NCBI RefSeq assembly: GCF_029784135.1
Contig: NC_073744.1
Coordinates: forward strand, 70,730,593-70,794,592
From: Toxorhynchites rutilus septentrionalis
Taxonomy: Eukaryota; Arthropoda; Insecta; Diptera; Culicidae
Direction: 5' to 3'
DNA length: 64,000 bases
Shown one piece after another: positions 62,448 through 64,000 of this stretch (the stretch's first letter is position 1; every line of letters begins with the position of its first letter). Below the pieces are notes generated by a model, which was given only the letters and a program-made list of their open reading frames with translations, was not told where the DNA came from and ran no database searches. The translations under genes were made by a program, and so were the position numbers.

Positions 62448-63665
62448 GGTTATATCTGAGATATAACTGCAAGGTTGACGTGGGACTACCTTAGCTTAGC
62501 AATCATATGTTTGTATTGATTAAATTTTTGATTGAATGAAACAATTTCCGAGTTCAATTGAATCCGATATATTTGCTTTGGGAGTAAAAAAATTGTATGA
62601 TGCCATGTGAGGTCAATTCATGCAATGTGATAGATTGTGTTCTTCATTACAAGTAAATTTAGGACTGTCATCCTTTTACGTTTGGTATGATGGCACCTTT
62701 GTTTTGAAGTCTTTGTTAGGCAAACACATTTCAGTCGGAACAAAAATAACCCCGATTTTCATGAATTTGCAATGCCATTTTCCCCAGGCACCTTGGTTTA
62801 GATGTCTGTATTGGGAAAACATATTTTATTCGGAACAAAAATGCCCCCGACTTACATATAGTGATCCTCGATAATCGTTCGATTAATCGATTAATCGAAT
62901 ACTTCCTACAGAAATCGATTATTAATCGAACGAATACTGCGCAACTAATAATCGATGCGAACGAATAATTTACATCGAACGAATAATTTACATTTACATC
63001 GCGAATTGAGATTCGTTAACCAGTTTAAGGGGCCGTAGAAGATAATGATTAATTTTCAGGCAGAATGAACACTTTTTTGATTCCAGATGGCTTTTTAGCA
63101 AATGAGAAATATTAGTATAACTAATTATTTCTCTCAGTGTAACGATTAATCGATTATTTGGAGCGATTAATCGTATCGAATAACAAAGTATTCGATTAGC
63201 TGATGAACAATTAATTTCAAAAATGGGGGATCACATGTATTTGCAATGCCAATTTCCCCACGCTCCATGGATTTGAAGTCTGTGTTAGGGAAACACATTT
63301 TAGTCGGAATAAAAATACCCCCAACTTTCATGTATTTGTAATGCAGATTTCCCCAAGGCTGCTTGGTTTTGATGGCTGGGTTGGGGCAACCGTAAACCGG
63401 ACCAATCAAAACAAGGCAGTTAGGGCGTTTTGATAACGCTTAACATTTTACAGTTATTTAATTGTTTCTCTAATGAAAAATAACATTTTATTAATTGCGA
63501 TAGAAGCGTAGAAATATTCCTTATCAATTGATGCAAACATCTTTCCGATCCAGTAAGAAATGTTCGAGTTATAAGCTTTCGGAATCTTTCATTTTTCCCT
63601 GCATGTTCTGTGTTTAGGTTTTCATTTTACCCCCCATATACTCCGGTTAGACGTAGTCCCACGTC
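62448..63665 (-). mobile_element. GACGTAG superfamily element G (candidate pair of ends)
   Basis: End 2 lies at 62448-62468 (ggttatatctgagatataac(t)), followed by ttgacgtgggactac. End 1 lies at 63650-63665 (gacgtagtcccacgtc), followed by aaaa. The two are in the same relation as in elements A and E. The 250 bp inside end 1 (63400-63649) match element E inside its end 1: ggttagacgtagtc, the ccccccatat string, gttcgagttataagc against ataactcgagcattt, and atcaattgatgcaaac. Part of the repeat array lies inside the unit. The pairing is inferred from orientation and distance. Confidence 0.5.
62869..63190. repeat. Palindrome-rich 'cgattaatcgatta' segment
   Basis: At 62878-62990 the string gttcgattaatcgattaatc and variants recur, including catcgaacgaataatttaca twice in tandem (62971-63000). 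At 63142-63190 cgattaatcgattatttgga and gattaatcgtatcgaataac form an inverse counterpart. This looks like a short foldback element of about 320 bp, but exact ends were not found. Confidence 0.45.
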
Positions 63666-64000
63666 AAAAGCTACCGATATTCCTACTCGGAAGCTTTCTG
63701 CGGAGCTCCAGTAGGAGGGCTCACTCTCTACTGTCCAACCACGAACACCAATTCGATCAGACGTTGCAACGCGAACACATGAACGAAACGTAATCGCGAG
63801 TGTACGAAAAAAATCAAATTGAACACGAAAAGAAAACTAATATCCAATAATCGCAGGTGCCAAAGAAAGCGATGCTTGTTCCTCATGAGACGAGAAGTGC
63901 CCATCGCTTTCAAGAATTTTCTTGAGATTAACGCGAGTGACAACCCCAAAACCAGCTGTTCACGTGTGTGGAAAAAGGGCCATCCTAAACCGCAAGGCCG
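63666..64000. other. Unassigned DNA at the window end
   Basis: A 73-codon minus frame (63728-63949) is the only ORF and shows no motif. Nothing else is recognised. Confidence 0.35.

Larger units (their letters stand above)
61395..63395. repeat. Scattered array of about 100-bp repeats
   Basis: The core unit has cggaacaaaaatgcccccga, then cttgcatgtatttgcaatgc and ccaatttccccac, and the link gaagtctgtgttggggaaac. Units in this orientation lie at 61390-61475, 62725-62855 and 63225-63385. Inverted, more diverged units lie at 61790-62080. Other DNA interrupts them, including 61480-61780 and 62450-62720. One more unit is at 2955. The array is non-coding; ORFs through it (e.g. 61947-62408) are by-products. 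Confidence 0.6.

Noticed and set aside
1..64000. CRISPR arrays, bacterial operons or integrated viral genes
   Set aside because: No regular short repeats with spacers, no ribosome-binding-site-led gene strings and no recognisable viral protein motifs were seen on either strand.

Overview
The window looks like non-coding, transposon-rich DNA of a mosquito (Culicidae, most likely Aedes or a close relative). It is AT-rich, has no intact recognisable host gene, no bacterial-style gene packing, and is made of dipteran mobile elements: mariner and Tc1 relatives (including the DD37E and DD37D groups described from mosquitoes), Tigger/pogo-like elements, Helitron-derived DNA, I-clade and Jockey/CR1-like LINEs, tRNA-derived SINEs and many MITEs. 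The only intact recognisable protein-coding gene is a 338-codon DD37E transposase (49229-50245).

Layout. 1-9 kb: MITEs, ends of a repeat superfamily described below, tandem repeats and unassigned DNA. 9.6-11.4 kb: a tRNA-derived SINE with a 13-bp target duplication and a 901-bp Tigger-like MITE. 11.9-19.1 kb: a block of the 'GACGTAG' superfamily, including two dead histone H2A copies and several histone-type 3' stem-loops. 19.7-22.1 kb: a broken Jockey/CR1-like LINE. 23-28 kb: a SINE, a mariner fragment joined to a Tigger-like fragment, and a dead DD37E transposon. 28-31.4 kb: two more GACGTAG elements. 31.8-34.6 kb: a complete-ended Tigger-like element with an internally deleted transposase. 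36-38.1 kb: a 5'-truncated I-clade LINE with target duplication. 38.5-39.2 kb: an inverted Helitron end. 41-47.9 kb: a SINE, a 1.6-kb inverted pair of Tc1-like elements, a mariner, another mariner-like element and a Tc3-like relic. 48-50.5 kb: Helitron DNA holding a MITE and the intact DD37E element. 52.6-57.3 kb: a DD37D relic, another Tc1-like copy holding a MITE, a SINE split by a LINE, and an I-clade LINE. 58-63.7 kb: further GACGTAG elements and an array of about 100-bp repeats.

Most notable is a repeat superfamily that I do not recognise. One terminus is a 16-bp palindrome, GACGTAG-N2-CTACGTC, usually bordered by a T/A run. The other is an imperfect 21-bp palindrome (GGTTRTRTC..GAYAYAACC) set about 10 bp from a half copy of the same core. 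At least 16 such termini occur, and four to five pairs sit in the right orientation to bound units of about 1.1-2.4 kb. One unit (13648-16090) carries two H2A pseudogenes that share a nonsense codon and a frameshift, so an already dead histone gene was amplified. Other members carry histone-type 3' stem-loops. Other members carry an unrelated conserved ORF. All assignments are from reading the sequence; no database search was made.
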